Origin: Phallusia fumigata
Taxonomy: Eukaryota > Chordata > Ascidiacea > Phlebobranchia > Ascidiidae
Direction of reading: 5' to 3'
NCBI GenBank assembly: GCA_008931825.1
Contig: QXVZ01001646.1
Location: 1-64,000 of the forward strand
DNA length: 64,000 nucleotides
Numbering within the stretch: position 1 is the stretch's first letter; every line of letters begins with the position of its first letter. The translations under genes and the position numbers were made by a program. The notes beneath the pieces were generated by a model, which saw only the letters and a program-made list of their open reading frames with translations, had not been told where the DNA came from and made no database searches. Below are positions 12,101 to 27,100 of this stretch, one piece after another.

Positions 12101-15100
12101 ACGACCTTTCCAAGCTGCGTATCTACCCTTCTACGCCAGATTTCACCATCTTGCCTAAAATCTCAGTGGCCACATTCCTCGTTCGTCACGCGGTTGTTGC
12201 TGCGGTCAAGCGTTTGACGTCAAACTTACATCAATTCTATGCTATTCACTCCCAATCTAACATGGATGACTAACCGCCACTGGTGAAAGAGAACTAACAA
12301 GAGCCTCGGTACTTCTCGCTACAACAGCTAAAAACTCCGTTACCGCAAGGCAGTCAGCCGTATCACTAAGGCCTCTGGCTCGCTGCCTTTTTGAAACGAC
12401 TGCTCTCACAAACGCTCTGGTTTCTGAAACCTTGCACCAGGCGACGATTGGCAAAAAAGGCGCTCTGACGTCACAGTCGCAACTCGGCACGGCGCGGAGA
12501 CCAACGCGGTTCTCTGTTCCCGTCGATGACTGGAACAAAGCCTGCCACCAAGTCAGGAAGTTGCCGAGAGTAATCAACTGCGAGTCAGATTTCGCAGCTC
12601 AGCACTTAGTGCTCAGTACCCTTCACCGGTGTTTCACAAACATGTTTTTTCGCATTCCAGTTTAAACTATTCTCCCGACTGACTGTGCTGAAAAAGCAAG
12701 ACAAGGAAAGACCAAATATTTTCGCAACGCACACAAATCCAAACGAAGAGTAAGCAAACCAAAGTCGGCTCATTCAACCCAATAAGACACTACGCCCACA
12801 CTAACTCAATTAATAACAGTTCACCCAAACCTGCGGTGTATTCAAACGTCCCAGTCAAAGCCCTGTGCCAAAACACCCGTTCCAAGAAGTGCGCCGTCAA
12901 AACGCGTTGCATCCTATGCCCTTTTTTCAGGCGCCTACACGTAAAAGGCTGCACAATCCAGTGGTCCCGGAAATAATTTCAATTACCCATTGACGTAGCA
13001 GCAAGGAAACATGCAGCGCGGAGACGATGTCATCAGATCAATGGCCTGGAATGGTGCAGTATTTGCAAATGATTGGCACCAGTTTGGCTAGGTGCGGAAA
13101 ACATTAGCCAGAACATCGCGGTTACGGAGTTTATGGACTTCCTCAATTTTCTACGCCAGTGTTGTGTTGAGAGGAACGCCCTAATTTGCACGTGTTTTTT
13201 GTTTTTGTTAACAATTCTATTGCGATTAGGCTTTGCTGATGCACCGTACATGCGTCACAGTAGTCCCGCGCACACCGCTATCGCAATTAATGTGGTCAAT
13301 GAGAAAAGTGTGATAAAAGCCCACGTCAGGCACGCGCTTGAACCAGTGCGGCCGTGCCAGAACATTCCGCGCATTAGTTACTGGCTTCAGGTTAATGTCA
13401 AAATGATCGTAAAGGGTTTCGTGATAAGGCGAAGGGAATGCGAGTTTAATTCATCTGCGGTCGCCGCTTGAAAGTCCCAGGGCCGAAAAAGTTTGTTAAC
13501 AGCCACAAGCGGCTTAATTCACAACTTGTTCCGCGACCTTAAGCGCCTAATTCGAACTCGATTTGTATGGAATTAGTTTGAACTGTGTTTGTACGTGATC
13601 GTAACACGTCAAAGGAAAGTTCACCGCCCCTTCGCATTACTGGGCTTCACGCAAATGCACCAGCGTTGGAACGCTGAAAGATTGCCATAACAATGTGGCC
13701 TTGTGTGTACAACGAGTTTATCAGATAACGCGCCTGTCGCAAATTATGGTTGCGGTTTATAAGCCACCTTATCGTGTCAAAGATCCGTCAAAACAAACTT
13801 CTAAATTCCGCGTTAAGTGCAGTGGGGTTTCGCTTTAAGTTTTGGTTGAGGTTTTTAACAAAAACTGTTTGTTAACAGCTTTAAATGGGCATCGTTGCAT
13901 TTGTGGAACTACGCAGGGTTTTGAAATAAATTTGATTTTTTTTTTCGCATGCTCGCACAGATTAAGACACATTATTTAGTTGCTCCATCCAAATTTGAAC
14001 TTGCAACACGCAAAGTGCAACCAACTTCTACAAACAAATCACTGGATTATCTACACCAACGTAGTCACATAAGTAAGTAGTCATCTACACGGTAAAGGGT
14101 TCCCGAAAGATGAGAGTCCAAACGGGGAACTTATATGGCTGTCATAGGCTCGCTTTAAAGATGATAACGTGAAGTAAATTTAGAAACCAGCATCATATTT
14201 CTTATGACACGCTGTAAAGCGTCAGCTCCCTACTCGGGTACCAAGCCAATTGCTGGACCATTCATTGTTGCCTTGGGGTTCATGCTATGGGNACGCTGAA
14301 AGATTGCCATAACAATGTGGCCTTGTGTGTACAACGAGTTTATCAGATAACGCGCCTGTCGCAAATTATGGTTGCGGTGAATAAGCCACCTTATCGTGTC
14401 AAAGATCCGTCAAAACAAACTCATAAATTCCGCGTTAAGTGCAGTGGGGTTTCGCTTCAAGTTTTGGTTGAGGTTTCAAACAAAAACTGTTTGTTAACGC
14501 CATTAAATGGGCATCGTTGCATTTCGTGGAACTACTCAGGGTTTTGAAATAAATTTGATTTTTTGCATGCTCGCACAGATTAAGACACATTTTTAGCTGC
14601 TCCATCCGAGTTTGAACTTGCAATATGCAAAGTGCAACCAACTTCTACAAACAAATCACTGGATTATCTACACCAACGTAGTCACATAAGTAAGTGGTCA
14701 TCTACACGGTAAAGGGTTCCCGAAAGATGAGAGTCCAAACGGGGAACTTATATGGCTGTCATAGGCTCGCTTTAAAGATGATAACGTGAAGTAAATTTAG
14801 AAACCAGCATCATATTTCTTATGACACGCTGTAAAGCGTCAGCTCCCTACTCGGGTACCAAGCCAATTGCTGGACCATTCATTGTTGCCTTGGGGTTCAT
14901 GCTATGGGACGCCCCTCCTGTTAGATAAGCTCTTTGTCCGGGCCAGCGTGAATGCCTTACCAGGTTTCATTGACGTCAAAGCAGCCTGTTTCGAAACATT
15001 TCGGCATTGTGCGGACGGCTGACGCGCCCACTCACAGCCTGCACGGAACCGCGCCTCTTTTAAATAATCAGCATTCCAAAATATCTTTGTCATTATAGTA

Positions 15101-18100
15101 GTACCGGAAGAGTGTGGCAATCATGGCATCCTCTGCTGTATAAACGATAAACGTGTTTGCAAGATAGTTTTTCTTGTTACCATTTTAATGAGGATTTTTC
15201 CCATCTGCACCATTCGATGAAAAAAATCATAAGAACCAGCGGAAATCAAACCATAACGATTGGCATGGTATGTAAAATGCATTCACATTGCACAAGGCGG
15301 TAAAGCGCATTCAGGCAATCTTGTGCTTATCGACCTGGGCTAGTACGCACGTCAGAGTTAAGACGTCAGTGTTGATTCTACTTCCAAGCCTATACCTCTA
15401 CACACAACCGCGCCATTTCAATCCATCGCAATGTGTACTTGCACTCAAGTTAATCGCCGCCTTTTATAGTTTATAGGTACGAGGCAAATCACCCTGGTAC
15501 GAAGGTTCGGGGTTCAATAATCCTCCGACAGAGCCAGGGTTTATTTGTCTAAAGGTTTATTTCATACCGGATGGCAGTAATGTGTGCGGTGGCCCTGGCG
15601 AGGTCAGTGGTAACCTACATAGCTTTCGAAACCAGCTGGCAAGATCATGTGACTTCCTCTGACTATACGCGTGATGTCACTGTGCTTAGTGCGTACGCGG
15701 GGACGTGAACTATGTGCAGTGAGTGTGTAAGTGTGAAGTGCGGTGACAGAATCCCCGCATGAGAGGATAGTGCGTCACGCAAGCGTGGGAAACCCTGCAT
15801 CCGTCTGTCCACCGCAGACGGTCATCACCGAAACCACCAATCATTTACAATGCGTTTCCCATTCAGTGTCCATTACTATGGTTTGCATAGCAAAGGTTGG
15901 ATAAAATATCAGTTTGTTTCACAGAAAATTCAAATATAGCAGAGAAACATGATACTGTGTTCAATTCCAAAAAAATTTGGTTGCTCTGATACAAGTGTTC
16001 CGTTGTTGATCTCTTGCGCCACTCCGTGGATGGAACAGCATACGTTTGGGTTAAACTGATTTATATCTTTAATGCGCGCTGTAGAGTAGGTTTATATACC
16101 CCAAAAAGGCCAAGCAATAATTGAAAGATCGTAGTTTTTCACAAAAGGCTTCAGATACTTTCGCGCTTATGCGACATAACTACCTGTACCAGTGACACAG
16201 AATACTACAAACTACCAAACAACGAAGACTGGTACAAAGAACATTTTGCAACTTACCTAAAAATGTTGAGGAAATGTATTCTGACACCTCGTTGCCTGAT
16301 TTGCTTGTTCCCGAAAGCTGGTTTAACTCCTTGTTCAACATTCGTTTAAACTAGAAGAAAAAATAACAACGGGCTTGAAGTGAATTCCCACGTTAGACAA
16401 TACAAACAATGTAAACAATTTAGCCATTACGTTTAATACATAATTTTTCCTGTTGTTGTGTACCAAAACATAATTCAAAATCGAAATTTTTCAACAGTCG
16501 TTCATCAAATAATTATGTGGGACATAAACAGACGTGTTGCATTATGCGCCATGACTAATGACAGACCCCGATCAATCAGGAAAGCATAACTGCTTCTCGT
16601 TTTGTCGTGAACGCTTTCGGATGTAAGCAAGTGTAATCGAAAGCACGAAAACAGTTTTAGAAATTTAAGCATGACCACATAAATCGTGCGGGCATGTCCT
16701 ATATTTTTGAATGCTGATTTCGAGATGTTTTGCATACACATTGATAAAGGGATTGTTAGACAACATTACATCATACACGCTGTTGTAAATACGCAAATCT
16801 ATGTGGTTTAAAAAATACCCTACGGGTATTTCTCACGTTCAAGATGTACAGAAACGTCTGTTATACCAACAGGTTTTCTGGGACGGTGTAATTTCATCCG
16901 AGTAATAGTGTAAAAGCTTAATATGACCGAGATTCAAAATACTAGCATGTTGCATGTTTTGTGCAATTAAAGTCATAGGGAAACTTGCTGATGTTACGAA
17001 CTGCTGACTTTATATCTCCTTTTAACATTTTTTTGTGAAGTAAAAAATTAAGTCTTTTTGAACATAAAGTTTTGTTTTGGCCCCTCATTATAAATCCATT
17101 TTCTGTTTAGTTTACATGTAATGGTATGACACTGTATGAGTTAAAGAGTAAGTCTAAACGATATTAAAAATCCTGTTTAAATTTATTGCAATAACATTAG
17201 TATCGCGCATGTTTACGTAAGTTTTGTCCATTAAACTGAACATCTCGATGCTTTTCGAATTTTATGTGAATTTGTTCATTTTTGGGTGCCACAAATGCCG
17301 TTCGAAGGGGGCCAATGTCCTCAACAATACGCCTTTTGTGGTCAATGGATAATCCAGAACCGGGTACCTATAGAAATCAACAAAAGGCAAAATTCCCACC
17401 TTGTTCGAGGCCATTTCGCTGACAGACCGATGCGTCTGCACTGTATCAAGTTGGTCCAGGCACCAGTCTAGCTCCTCCAGTGTATTGCAGGCGCGCTGCA
17501 AAAACTCATCCGTGCCAGGAGTGACTGATCCTGGATGTGGTGCCGAGTTAAAGGTCGGACTTGGCGGGAGCTTGCTCTGTCCCACCGGTGAGCGTCGACT
17601 GAAGATCGAACAATAATAGATCATGAGTACGGGGTGAAGGAACGACAGCAACCCGTTGCTATGTGTTTTTCGTTTTATAGCCACTGGCGTGACGATACAC
17701 GGGCGCGATGAAAGGGTTTCGCCAACTGTGTCCGTGTTTTAAAAGTAGAGAGCAAGAGTAAACTTTCGAAAGGTATTAGGGTGGGAATAATAAATAAGGA
17801 TCTCTCTGTTTTTTCGGTTATTATCATTTTTAACACAATCACCTATTTTTCAGCATTAATGGCAATAATGGTTAGTAGTTTGGGAATAGCATGATGATTT
17901 AATATTGGTTTATTTCATCTTGTCATGTTATTTTGAATTGCGTTTTGAACAAAAGCTGCATTTTAGTAACGGTAACTAAAGGACAACTTCTATTATGGCA
18001 CTACACAACGATTAAAACTTACCTGTTTTGAGGAATGTTGGTAAGAATCATGAAGTCGTTTCTGACACGTCTCAGGCTGGCAAGCACCTGTACAATACAA

Positions 18101-21100
18101 ACAGAACTTACATAAAATACAGGTTCTGCACATAACTAATACCAAGGACCGAAGGTCACAATTCCCACCCAGTCACACAAAAGGACAGCTTACGTCGTGA
18201 TACCGCAAGTATAACAATGACAGCGTTGGGAGAAACCATAATGAACTACGTGGATTTAACCAACCTGTGGTTTTTATAGGGTTCTTTTACGTAAAATGGC
18301 AGGCTGGTTAAAATGGATGAAACGTTAACTTTTTTTTGTTTAAATGTAACACACTTTACAAAACTAATACCGAATCTTCTAATTCAATTTTCCGCTAATC
18401 CAACGTTCTTCTAACCACTATGCGTTTTTTTCTGAAAATGTCTGAACCTCAAGCGTGTGCACCTTGTATATACACCCTGTCAACTTTGGCACATTCCTGT
18501 TTTAGGGGAAATGGTCCATAGACGTGTGTAAGAATCGTCAGTCATCACTCATGTTACAACTCGGTGCTGCTTGAAACTATAAGCGTGTGCTGGGCACGAT
18601 GATTAAGGCAAGTGACCTCTTGACACTGTGATATGACAAGCGACACCACGATACAACTGCTAATAAATATGAGATGCGCTAATACGAATGTGCAAAGTGA
18701 TTTCTGCGACACTGGATTGCGTGACCTATATGTGCAGGTCTGTGGGGAAAACGAAGTTGCGACATTCGGAGACATTGCGCAACATTTAGATAAAAGTACT
18801 TTTATGTCGTGGCCGAAAAAATAAAACTGGCGAACAATGTCAATTTACGTTGGATGACTTAATATTGCGGAAAAGTTGAGACTTAGCGATGGAAAGCATA
18901 AGGGTTACAGCAAATAATTACGAATAAGAAACGTACATTTACAGCTTGATTTTTCTGTATACTTTGGAAAAGGGCGTTTTTCTGTATACTTAGAAAAGAA
19001 GTTTAACAAAAAAAATCATCTCCACACCCCAAAAACGTCATTTGAAAGGGATTTGCGTCACTGCTCGAGCGAAAATCGTAAACCGACAGCGTGCGGTCAC
19101 AGACGGACGTAGGCCCGGGAAGTTCGTTGTTACAACCTGCCAGTCACGCGAGATAACCCGTAAAACCCTTAACACCAAGTGGAAATCGGGACGATATGCA
19201 ATCGCGTGACGCAGTGACTGTTATAGGGCCTGTTGGTTTTTGTCGCATGGTCAATGAATCACACGCACGCCTGGGACTTAGTTACCGGAGAATCGCCTGG
19301 TTAAAATTAGATTCTGGTTGCTTAGAACTAACCGACATCACCGACATTTGAGAAAGGACCGTCCACGTTCAATACGACTGTCAATCGTATGTTTGTCAAG
19401 CGCAAATACTGATCGCTATTCAGTCGCAGTTGGTGAAACAAGTTTTAATGCAGGAGTGTTTGAGTTCATACAGCTACGTATATTTGATTCGCTTATAATT
19501 CATAGTCGTTTTACAAAAAAACAGCAGAAATGGGTTGCTTGACTGTCATTTCAAATTGTGGTTTTGGGGGCCCTTAGTTTTTATTCTCTGTTTTACGAAA
19601 GACTTATAGCAAAAAATTAAACAATCGCATCGTAAGTTTTTATTGCATTTGCAGCAACAGCAAGTGAACCGTACAGTGGCTATAAAAAGCTAAGGTTGCA
19701 GCTAACATCTTGTTAGGGATCTCCCTTTCTTAATTAATCTCCAAAAACAGATCGTTGTGTCATAGTGTAGACACCAAACCTCGAAGGATTATAGCTTGCT
19801 GGGTTTTAAATTATTACCTCAAAAGGTTTCCAATAGAACTTGATTGCACAAAATTCGGTAGAAACATTTAATACTGCATGATTGAAAACCCTCAAACCGT
19901 CAAGTGGACGAATACGCCCTCAAACAAGTTAACAGTGTTTCGGGGGGTTCGCCACGTATGTTCTTCAAAGTTCATTGCTTTATTCAAAACAAATTGACCT
20001 TTAGGTCGCATACTGCATTGTCCGCATTACTTTGACATTTTTTCGAATCGGTACGTCTAAACTAAATAAAGGGTTTTGGTTTACTACGCTGCGGGTTTGG
20101 TTCACTGAACTACGAAGCGGGGATTTTACGTTAATTGGTCTTTAGCATAAATTAAGAGTTTTACCGGTGCCTTTAAATTGGATAAACCCCTTTGGTCAGT
20201 CAAAACGCAAACAAAAAATACTTCTCGTGATAAAAACGTATGACAACTAAAACTTCCTAGTACACCGAGATTTTGCACTTTATTACGGTTGTTGATGAAT
20301 ATGAAGGTTGCCAGATCACAAAACTAACTTCCGGATATGTTTAAAGCTACAACGTGGCTGAAACACAGACCTAACAAGTGCTGCCCTAACAGGGGATTAA
20401 GGCAGGGTTATGTCAAAATAAGTGTCATGCTGGCACAACAGATGGGCCTTTGTTTCAAGTGCGCCTGGAAAGAGCGTTATTGTTCGGTCGTACGTGATTG
20501 TGTCATACAAATCGGTTGGTGTCCGCATTTAAAAAAGTATAGTCGTTTAGGCATGTACCGTGGCCAAATAAAGGTTGTTAATAAAGCTATGAGCTTTCAC
20601 CCGCTATAAAATTAAAATGTTTAGAAATGTGCTTTGGTATTTATACTTTAGATTGAATGAAGTTATGCTGTCGGTTTTATTCAACCCTTGTTTCTTCAGC
20701 AGCTTTTTTCCATCATTACCCAGGACTTCATAAATGCGAAACATTTGTTAGAACGTGGCTGCATTGACATCACATTGGACCGCGTTTTGTTCTAACCATG
20801 TACGAGAAGTACATTGATAATTTTGCACTTTCTAGCTTCGCAATTATTGAAACACAACTTTATTCCATTAAAAATAATAAAAAATGTAAATTAGACTCAA
20901 AATAAGCAACACTTTATTTACAGAGGGGCTTCGAATTGTTGTCGATAATAAACCGCAGGGTACTCAAGCCCAAACTATTCGTGCAAAGGCACGCACTATT
21001 CGCCCTCGGCTATTAATGTTGCATGCAGATCTGGTAATACACACCTGTGCAAATGGTGTAACGATTAGATCTTCCACGCCGTGCCTGAAACACAAATGCG

Positions 21101-24100
21101 ATTCAATTAATAGGTCGGAACAGCTTAGATGCCGATTTTTGCAGCAAAAAAATGGTGGCAACTGAAAACGATATAAACGCTGTATTAATCGTTTAAACAC
21201 CAAAACTTACGTGTCGCTGACAAGGGATGAGTTCCGAGATCCGATCTTTGGCGACGACTGATCGAAATCGTTGTCAGACCGATACAAAAACGATTCGCGC
21301 CGCTGGCTGTGTGGCATGTTGCCAGAATGTAAAACCATTCCCGGCGATGACTGCGGGTCAACCGGGCTCCGCATTGGAGAAATGCCATTTTCCACATCGA
21401 AACTGCAAATAAATGTCGGTTTTAGTTAAATGTAAAGTTAATGAAATAGACATCTGCATAGCGTTGGAAGTCGCACAAAAAGACACAAATCGTGGACTGC
21501 ACCTTGGATTACCTAAGAATAAAACAAAAATGAAAACAAACGGTTTAATGAATATGTGTTTGGTGCAGCGAAGCCACCTGTTCGCTCACTACAACACCCA
21601 TCATATCACTAAACAAACAAGGACCCGAAATGTCACCACCGGCGCTACCAGTTCTGTAATTCGTGGTAACTATGTAACAAAGCGATAATCACATTTAAAA
21701 CAGTTCCAGACACTGTACAAAACAAACGCCACAGTGAAACAACGGTTGCAATGGACCTAACCGTGAAACCAACAAAGGATCGATGTTGGGCAGCGAAGCG
21801 CGACAGTAAGCGTTTCGTGGGTGCAAAGTGATCGAACGCCTCGCCATTGTATCTCCAGATGAACTGCGCTGGTATTCGGGATTGCTCAGTCTCACTCGTA
21901 GCGGCCTCAAGACACGATTGTCGTGACCGTCCGACAGCACCCTCTTGCACATTCCCACTTTCTTGCGCTCCGACACTTTTGGCTCCTGCTCTGCCATCGT
22001 TTACACACTAACCCTGCACAACTGCCGTAATATTCACACCGACACAGCTGGGATTTTCCAATCAAAGTCAAATTACACGAGACAACCGCGGCGACCGAAC
22101 CTGAAAATAACACGCACACTGTGTTATGAGTTGTCTCTCACCACTGCAGCCTGTCGAGCGAGAAAAGAATGTCGCCGTTCAAACAACACAATACACGTTG
22201 GGGTTGGACCCTTGTCAAACTCACAATTCGCCTACTTTTGAAACCGACTGCTATGGGAAGTAAATGACAACTGTGGTCGATGAGCTTGGTGGTTTTTAAG
22301 TGCGTGTTTCAGTCTCCCGTCGACAATGACGTACAACGGGCGTTTGCGCTCGTCGGGGCAGCGCCGTCGAAAGAAGCCCATAAACCTTTCGCTACAAAAA
22401 GGCTTCGCGGCTGCCACGACTGGTGTACCACAAAACAGTAAAGGTATTGTGTCGCTTGACATGTGGGCAGGTATATTTCAGAAGAATGAAACTTTTCTGG
22501 GTGCGGTTGTCGGTTATAATGTGATAACTCTATGTAAACTTTCAACTAGTCCCATGGTGCTGTGGCATATTGCCTCGGGCCTGTACATGCCGCTATACAT
22601 GGTTTACTGTACACAGACCTTTCTAAATCGGTAACTGGTCTATATTTCGCTTTTAGTCCAGCCCAAGACTACCAAAACCCGATCGACAGGCGTTTTAAAG
22701 AGCTTGCAAGTACAAAACACTTGAACCAAACCGATTTTGATTTCAACATTTCGAAAAGTAAGACACTGATATCCAATGCCTTTACATTCCAATACTAACT
22801 GAACAGCTTAACCAGACGTACAGCTTTTGCTCACCATAAATCCCGTCTAACAGCGTTCTGGCACGAATCTACCATCGAAAAATAGTGGGTGGCGTCATAA
22901 AACGGATATTACGTGGGCTTCTACTGTGACGAGCGCACAAATAACCTCCCACCCATTAGTCAAAACAGCAATGCGAACGAGGATAGCTGGAATTGCTGAA
23001 TCTATCTAAAGCGATTTCATATGAATTTTGTCAAGGTGCGCTGTGTCGAACACGCTTGGTTACCCACAGTAAACCACAGATCAGAATGAGCGTGGCACCA
23101 TCATTTTAGCAAAAACGACAACGCCTCTCTGTTTTCTCTCTCTAACTAAAAAACGCAGGCACACAGCTGAACGTCAGATGCGCTGACAAGAAGTCGTTCG
23201 TCACCTGAAGCGACTTCCTTTTTAGTGGAAGTCGCACACCGACGAACACAGGCTCCAATGCAAATACAAACAACTGCAACAAAACACCCGTTACTGTGCA
23301 TGGTCAACCTTGCGTACAATACGCTCGAACCTCACCATGTTGATTCACCAAACAAACTTCAGAACTGAACCACAGGCTGCTGCTGCTGCAGCAAGTATAC
23401 ACTAGCTGGGGATTAGGCAGCTGGTGGCACTAAGACTGATTAAACTGTACCATATTTACCCTTATTGCACAAACTGTGTTCAAGCGGCTATACCATAGTA
23501 CTGTATGGACCGACAGCGTTAATTATGTCACCACGATAAACCATAAGTGCTTGTAAACAGCGCCTTGAGCGACAACAAGTAATTGCAAGTAAAATTGGAT
23601 TAAGAGTAAATTGACAAATAGGAAGTCGTAGTTCAAGTAATGCAGCTTGCGCGAGGCCAAACAAGGCAAAACATCTGGTTTGGTTACCTTTTCCCTCACG
23701 CACGCATCTTTCAGCAGACCTTCGGAATTAAACTAAAAATAGCAGCGCGGTTTATAAGCGCAGTGAACCGCTTAGCCCCGCACGAAACTGCTCTCCATTG
23801 GCTGTCTTGCACTTTACAGACCAAAACCTCAGAATGCCTATACTTGTTGAAACCGCTAAAGGTGTGTTTTTCTCTACAGCCCTTGCTTACTGGTAAACAG
23901 CTTCTTCAATGTTAACACAGGGACCCTACTGATACTTTGGAAAATGAGTAAACGTTACTTGCCAGCCTCAGTCCGTTAATCGATTGGCAAACAAATTGCA
24001 TTCAACAAAAGCAATCAATGAATGTGTTCGCGTTCCAAGTTACTTGTCAGCGAGACGCACCGCTCGGCAAGCAACATGGGTGTCAGCAAACAACAAACAC

Positions 24101-27100
24101 AACAACACACATTGTAAATTGCTCACCTGAAAGCAGCTCTCTTAGTTTTTGGAAGAAAACTGAACAAATTTGGACTCGCCATAATGTGTCGCTGTTCGTC
24201 CGCACCGTCAAACAATGGCAACATTAATGCACGACTGCGCAACCCTAAAGCAGCGTGCGTTGCCAGCATAGAAAAAACACTCGCCGACACTCAATCACGG
24301 ATAGACTTCCTCTGCCGACCAATAGAGCCAGTTCCTCTCATAAAGCGCATGACGGCGGCAATATCAGCAGCAGCAGTAATTTAGCTAATGGCAATAAGCA
24401 TTTGCCATCCATCGGTCGTTTAGAGATAAATAGTTTCACATCAAAACGCATCGCTACTGACGACAATTGATTACTGCAATAATCACCAGGTGATTTGATC
24501 ACAATAATGGCGTTTTGGGGTGGTATTTTAATGAGTTTTATCGCCTAAATAATCCATCAACACACACGAGACGTACATTAAACACGCCACAGGTTCGCAC
24601 CTGTTAAACACAGCAACCAACAAACGCATTTAACACCACTGGACCTGTAAAGTTGTCTAAACAATTAATCCAGTGGTGTCTATCCTGTGGGGTTGGAATT
24701 AAATATTATCAACCTAAAGAAACGTATGCGGATCTAATTTTTGAAACGAGATCGTTATTCAGGTTGAATTGTGTTTGTGGTACAACAAAGTTTAAAACCC
24801 CTTCATCAGACATCATCTGTGCACTAGCCCGAAAGTACACTTTTGGCAAAAAGTCCAGTCAGATAAGTTCATGGACCCACAGCAAAATACCCCAGTGACG
24901 TATCTATTCAATAAAGGACGAAGCTGCAATCGAAAGCGAGTCTGGTTTTTGAGGTGATTGGTTTTTAATCTATTCCACGCCTGCTTAGCAAATTGCGTTA
25001 AAAAGCTCATTTGCCTGGTTAAACCAAACCAAACAAAATTGTAATCTCGCATGGCTGGGGAAGACAACCAAATCCAATGCGATACAAATAGTAAAAAGAG
25101 AGTTCAACAAAGAGAGTATTCGCGTCAAGTCAAACTTCAGTGCCGGATGTAGCGGGAAGTGGCTAACGTGACCTTCAGTGTCTATTTGTGTGATTGTTGA
25201 TCACTGGGTGGTCTACAAATACGTCACACATAAGATCAACACTTATCGCAATGGACCCAAATTAAACAACCCAACAATAATTAAGCATTTTAAACGATGT
25301 TCGGTGTACATCAATAGTACAGCGTACAAACGACATTTTAATCATGTCAGCGCGCAAGGAAAACAAAGAATGTTTGGCGGACCGTACACATAAAGAAAAT
25401 TACGTTGTTTCTGGCAAACTAACTAAATATGTCTGACCGCGCATTGAACCATGCTAAATGGCCAAAGTAAATCAATATGCTTCAGGACATGGGCGTAAGC
25501 TAATGGATTACTTTAGTGCATCCTAACCCGTTCAGAGAAAATTAGACGCCTATACGTGCACAAGCCTAATGGCAATAGGTTTACTTGATTTCTGCATACC
25601 TATTAGCACTAGCTGCATATAATGTTAATACTTACTTGAACGAAAATATTCGCTTCACCTTCGGTGTCGGGGTCGATATGTTGTACACAATACTGAGTGG
25701 GGCTGGTCGCATTTTTCCCTTTGACATAATAGTAAATCCCTGGAGTCCTCAACGTAGAAAACATAGGTTCCATACCATTACAACGCCAAAAGAGGCAAAC
25801 TTGATACACCTTTACCTGTACACATGCCTACGACGCACATACAAGTTTAAGCTTTGCTTGCGGAAGGCCAAGTTAATCTTGCTGGCTGTTTACGTTTGGT
25901 CTCTCCGGCACTTGTGCTTTTACTCGGGTCGAAGGCATTATCCCTGTCTAATGCGGCGACTGATTCACGAAACCTTTTCTCCTGTCAACTGTGATAAGCA
26001 TACGAAGGAAACGCCAACCAAAGTACACGTCCTCGTCGTCCCTAAACGACTTCAACTACTGAGCTTGGCGCGATCTACAAGTCCGGTTGGCTAACCATAG
26101 CGCAACAATGACCTGTCTGGGCTTCTTTTTTTCACGCATACGCGTTTCATCGTGCATCGGTCCGGATGACTAAAGACCACGGCTCAGTGACGCGGACGTT
26201 TGTTTGCGTAGCAAGTACGATGTAGGAAGTAATACTTCGACGCAAGTGCTACTGCCTCGAAGTTCTGCAAGCGCAAGCCCAGAAATGCGCCCGAAGCTTA
26301 TCTCGTCAGTGCAATAACCTGTGCCATGCGTGAATGGCTGCTGGCGAGCGGCGCACCACAAGTGAATAGGCGTGACATCCCATGAGCGACGATGCAGACC
26401 AGCACTGGTAAATGGAGGACGAAGTTTGCCCAGTGCTATTGTTTTGCCCGTCATCACTGCATCGATGCTGGTGAATCACCCTCGCGTAAAAATAGCGGTT
26501 ACTGGTTTGGTGAGATATTACGCATTAAAACCTCCGTCATGTCAAACTGACCAACTCTATGATCCCGTAATAAAACAAAAATAAAACCGACGTTTATCCA
26601 ATTAAATCAATCAACGGATACAACACCAACTCTATGACCCCACAATTCCATCATATTGAATACAACAGCAAGAAATACGCTCGGGAACTGCCAGTTTAGA
26701 CATACAGCGACAACTAACGGTCAATAACTCGCAAAAAATACCGCCAGAGGGGGTCAAGCGTAAGCGCTACCCCGTAAAAGTCACACAACGTATATGTGGA
26801 GCACCGACCCGTAACAGTGAAAAATTCGACGACAAATGCCCACAAAGATGTACTTACCACAGTCCGTTATCAGACTCATTGAGCTGCATCTTTACCATTG
26901 AAAGAATTTGGTCCTCGTCATAAGTCAAATAGAGATCGTATCCAAGTGAAGTTTTTACCACAGTGATTGGCACAGGACAGAATAATAAAGTAGACTGGTA
27001 ATCGGAGGGTGGGTCAGTTTGGTAAGTCTCGTGATAATAGGCTCCACCTTTTTGAAGATCCCGACTAAGGGCATGGTTTTCCATATAACGCAAAAGTGAG

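Larger units (their letters stand above)
10981..16256. other. PDE4 intron DNA with an artefactual repeat
   Basis: Intron between the second UCR2 exon and the 10.9-kb alternative exon; part of it should be the promoter of that exon. It holds CRE palindromes at 12215-12222, 12466-12473 and 14971-14978 and the 617-bp repeat around the n at 14292. I see no further exon that fits the gene. Confidence 0.6.

Noticed and set aside
15500-15535. GGTTCGGGGTTCAATAATCC, T-arm-like
   Set aside because: No matching A box or acceptor stem; not enough for a tRNA or SINE call.
20337-20609. 90-codon ATG frame with several Cys
   Set aside because: No signal peptide or known domain, sits inside a PDE4 intron; length is within chance.
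25585-26094. 169-codon plus-strand frame in the PDE4 intron
   Set aside because: Opens with TTG rather than ATG, has no recognisable domain, and the opposite strand offers a better-supported PDE4 exon at 25636-25712.
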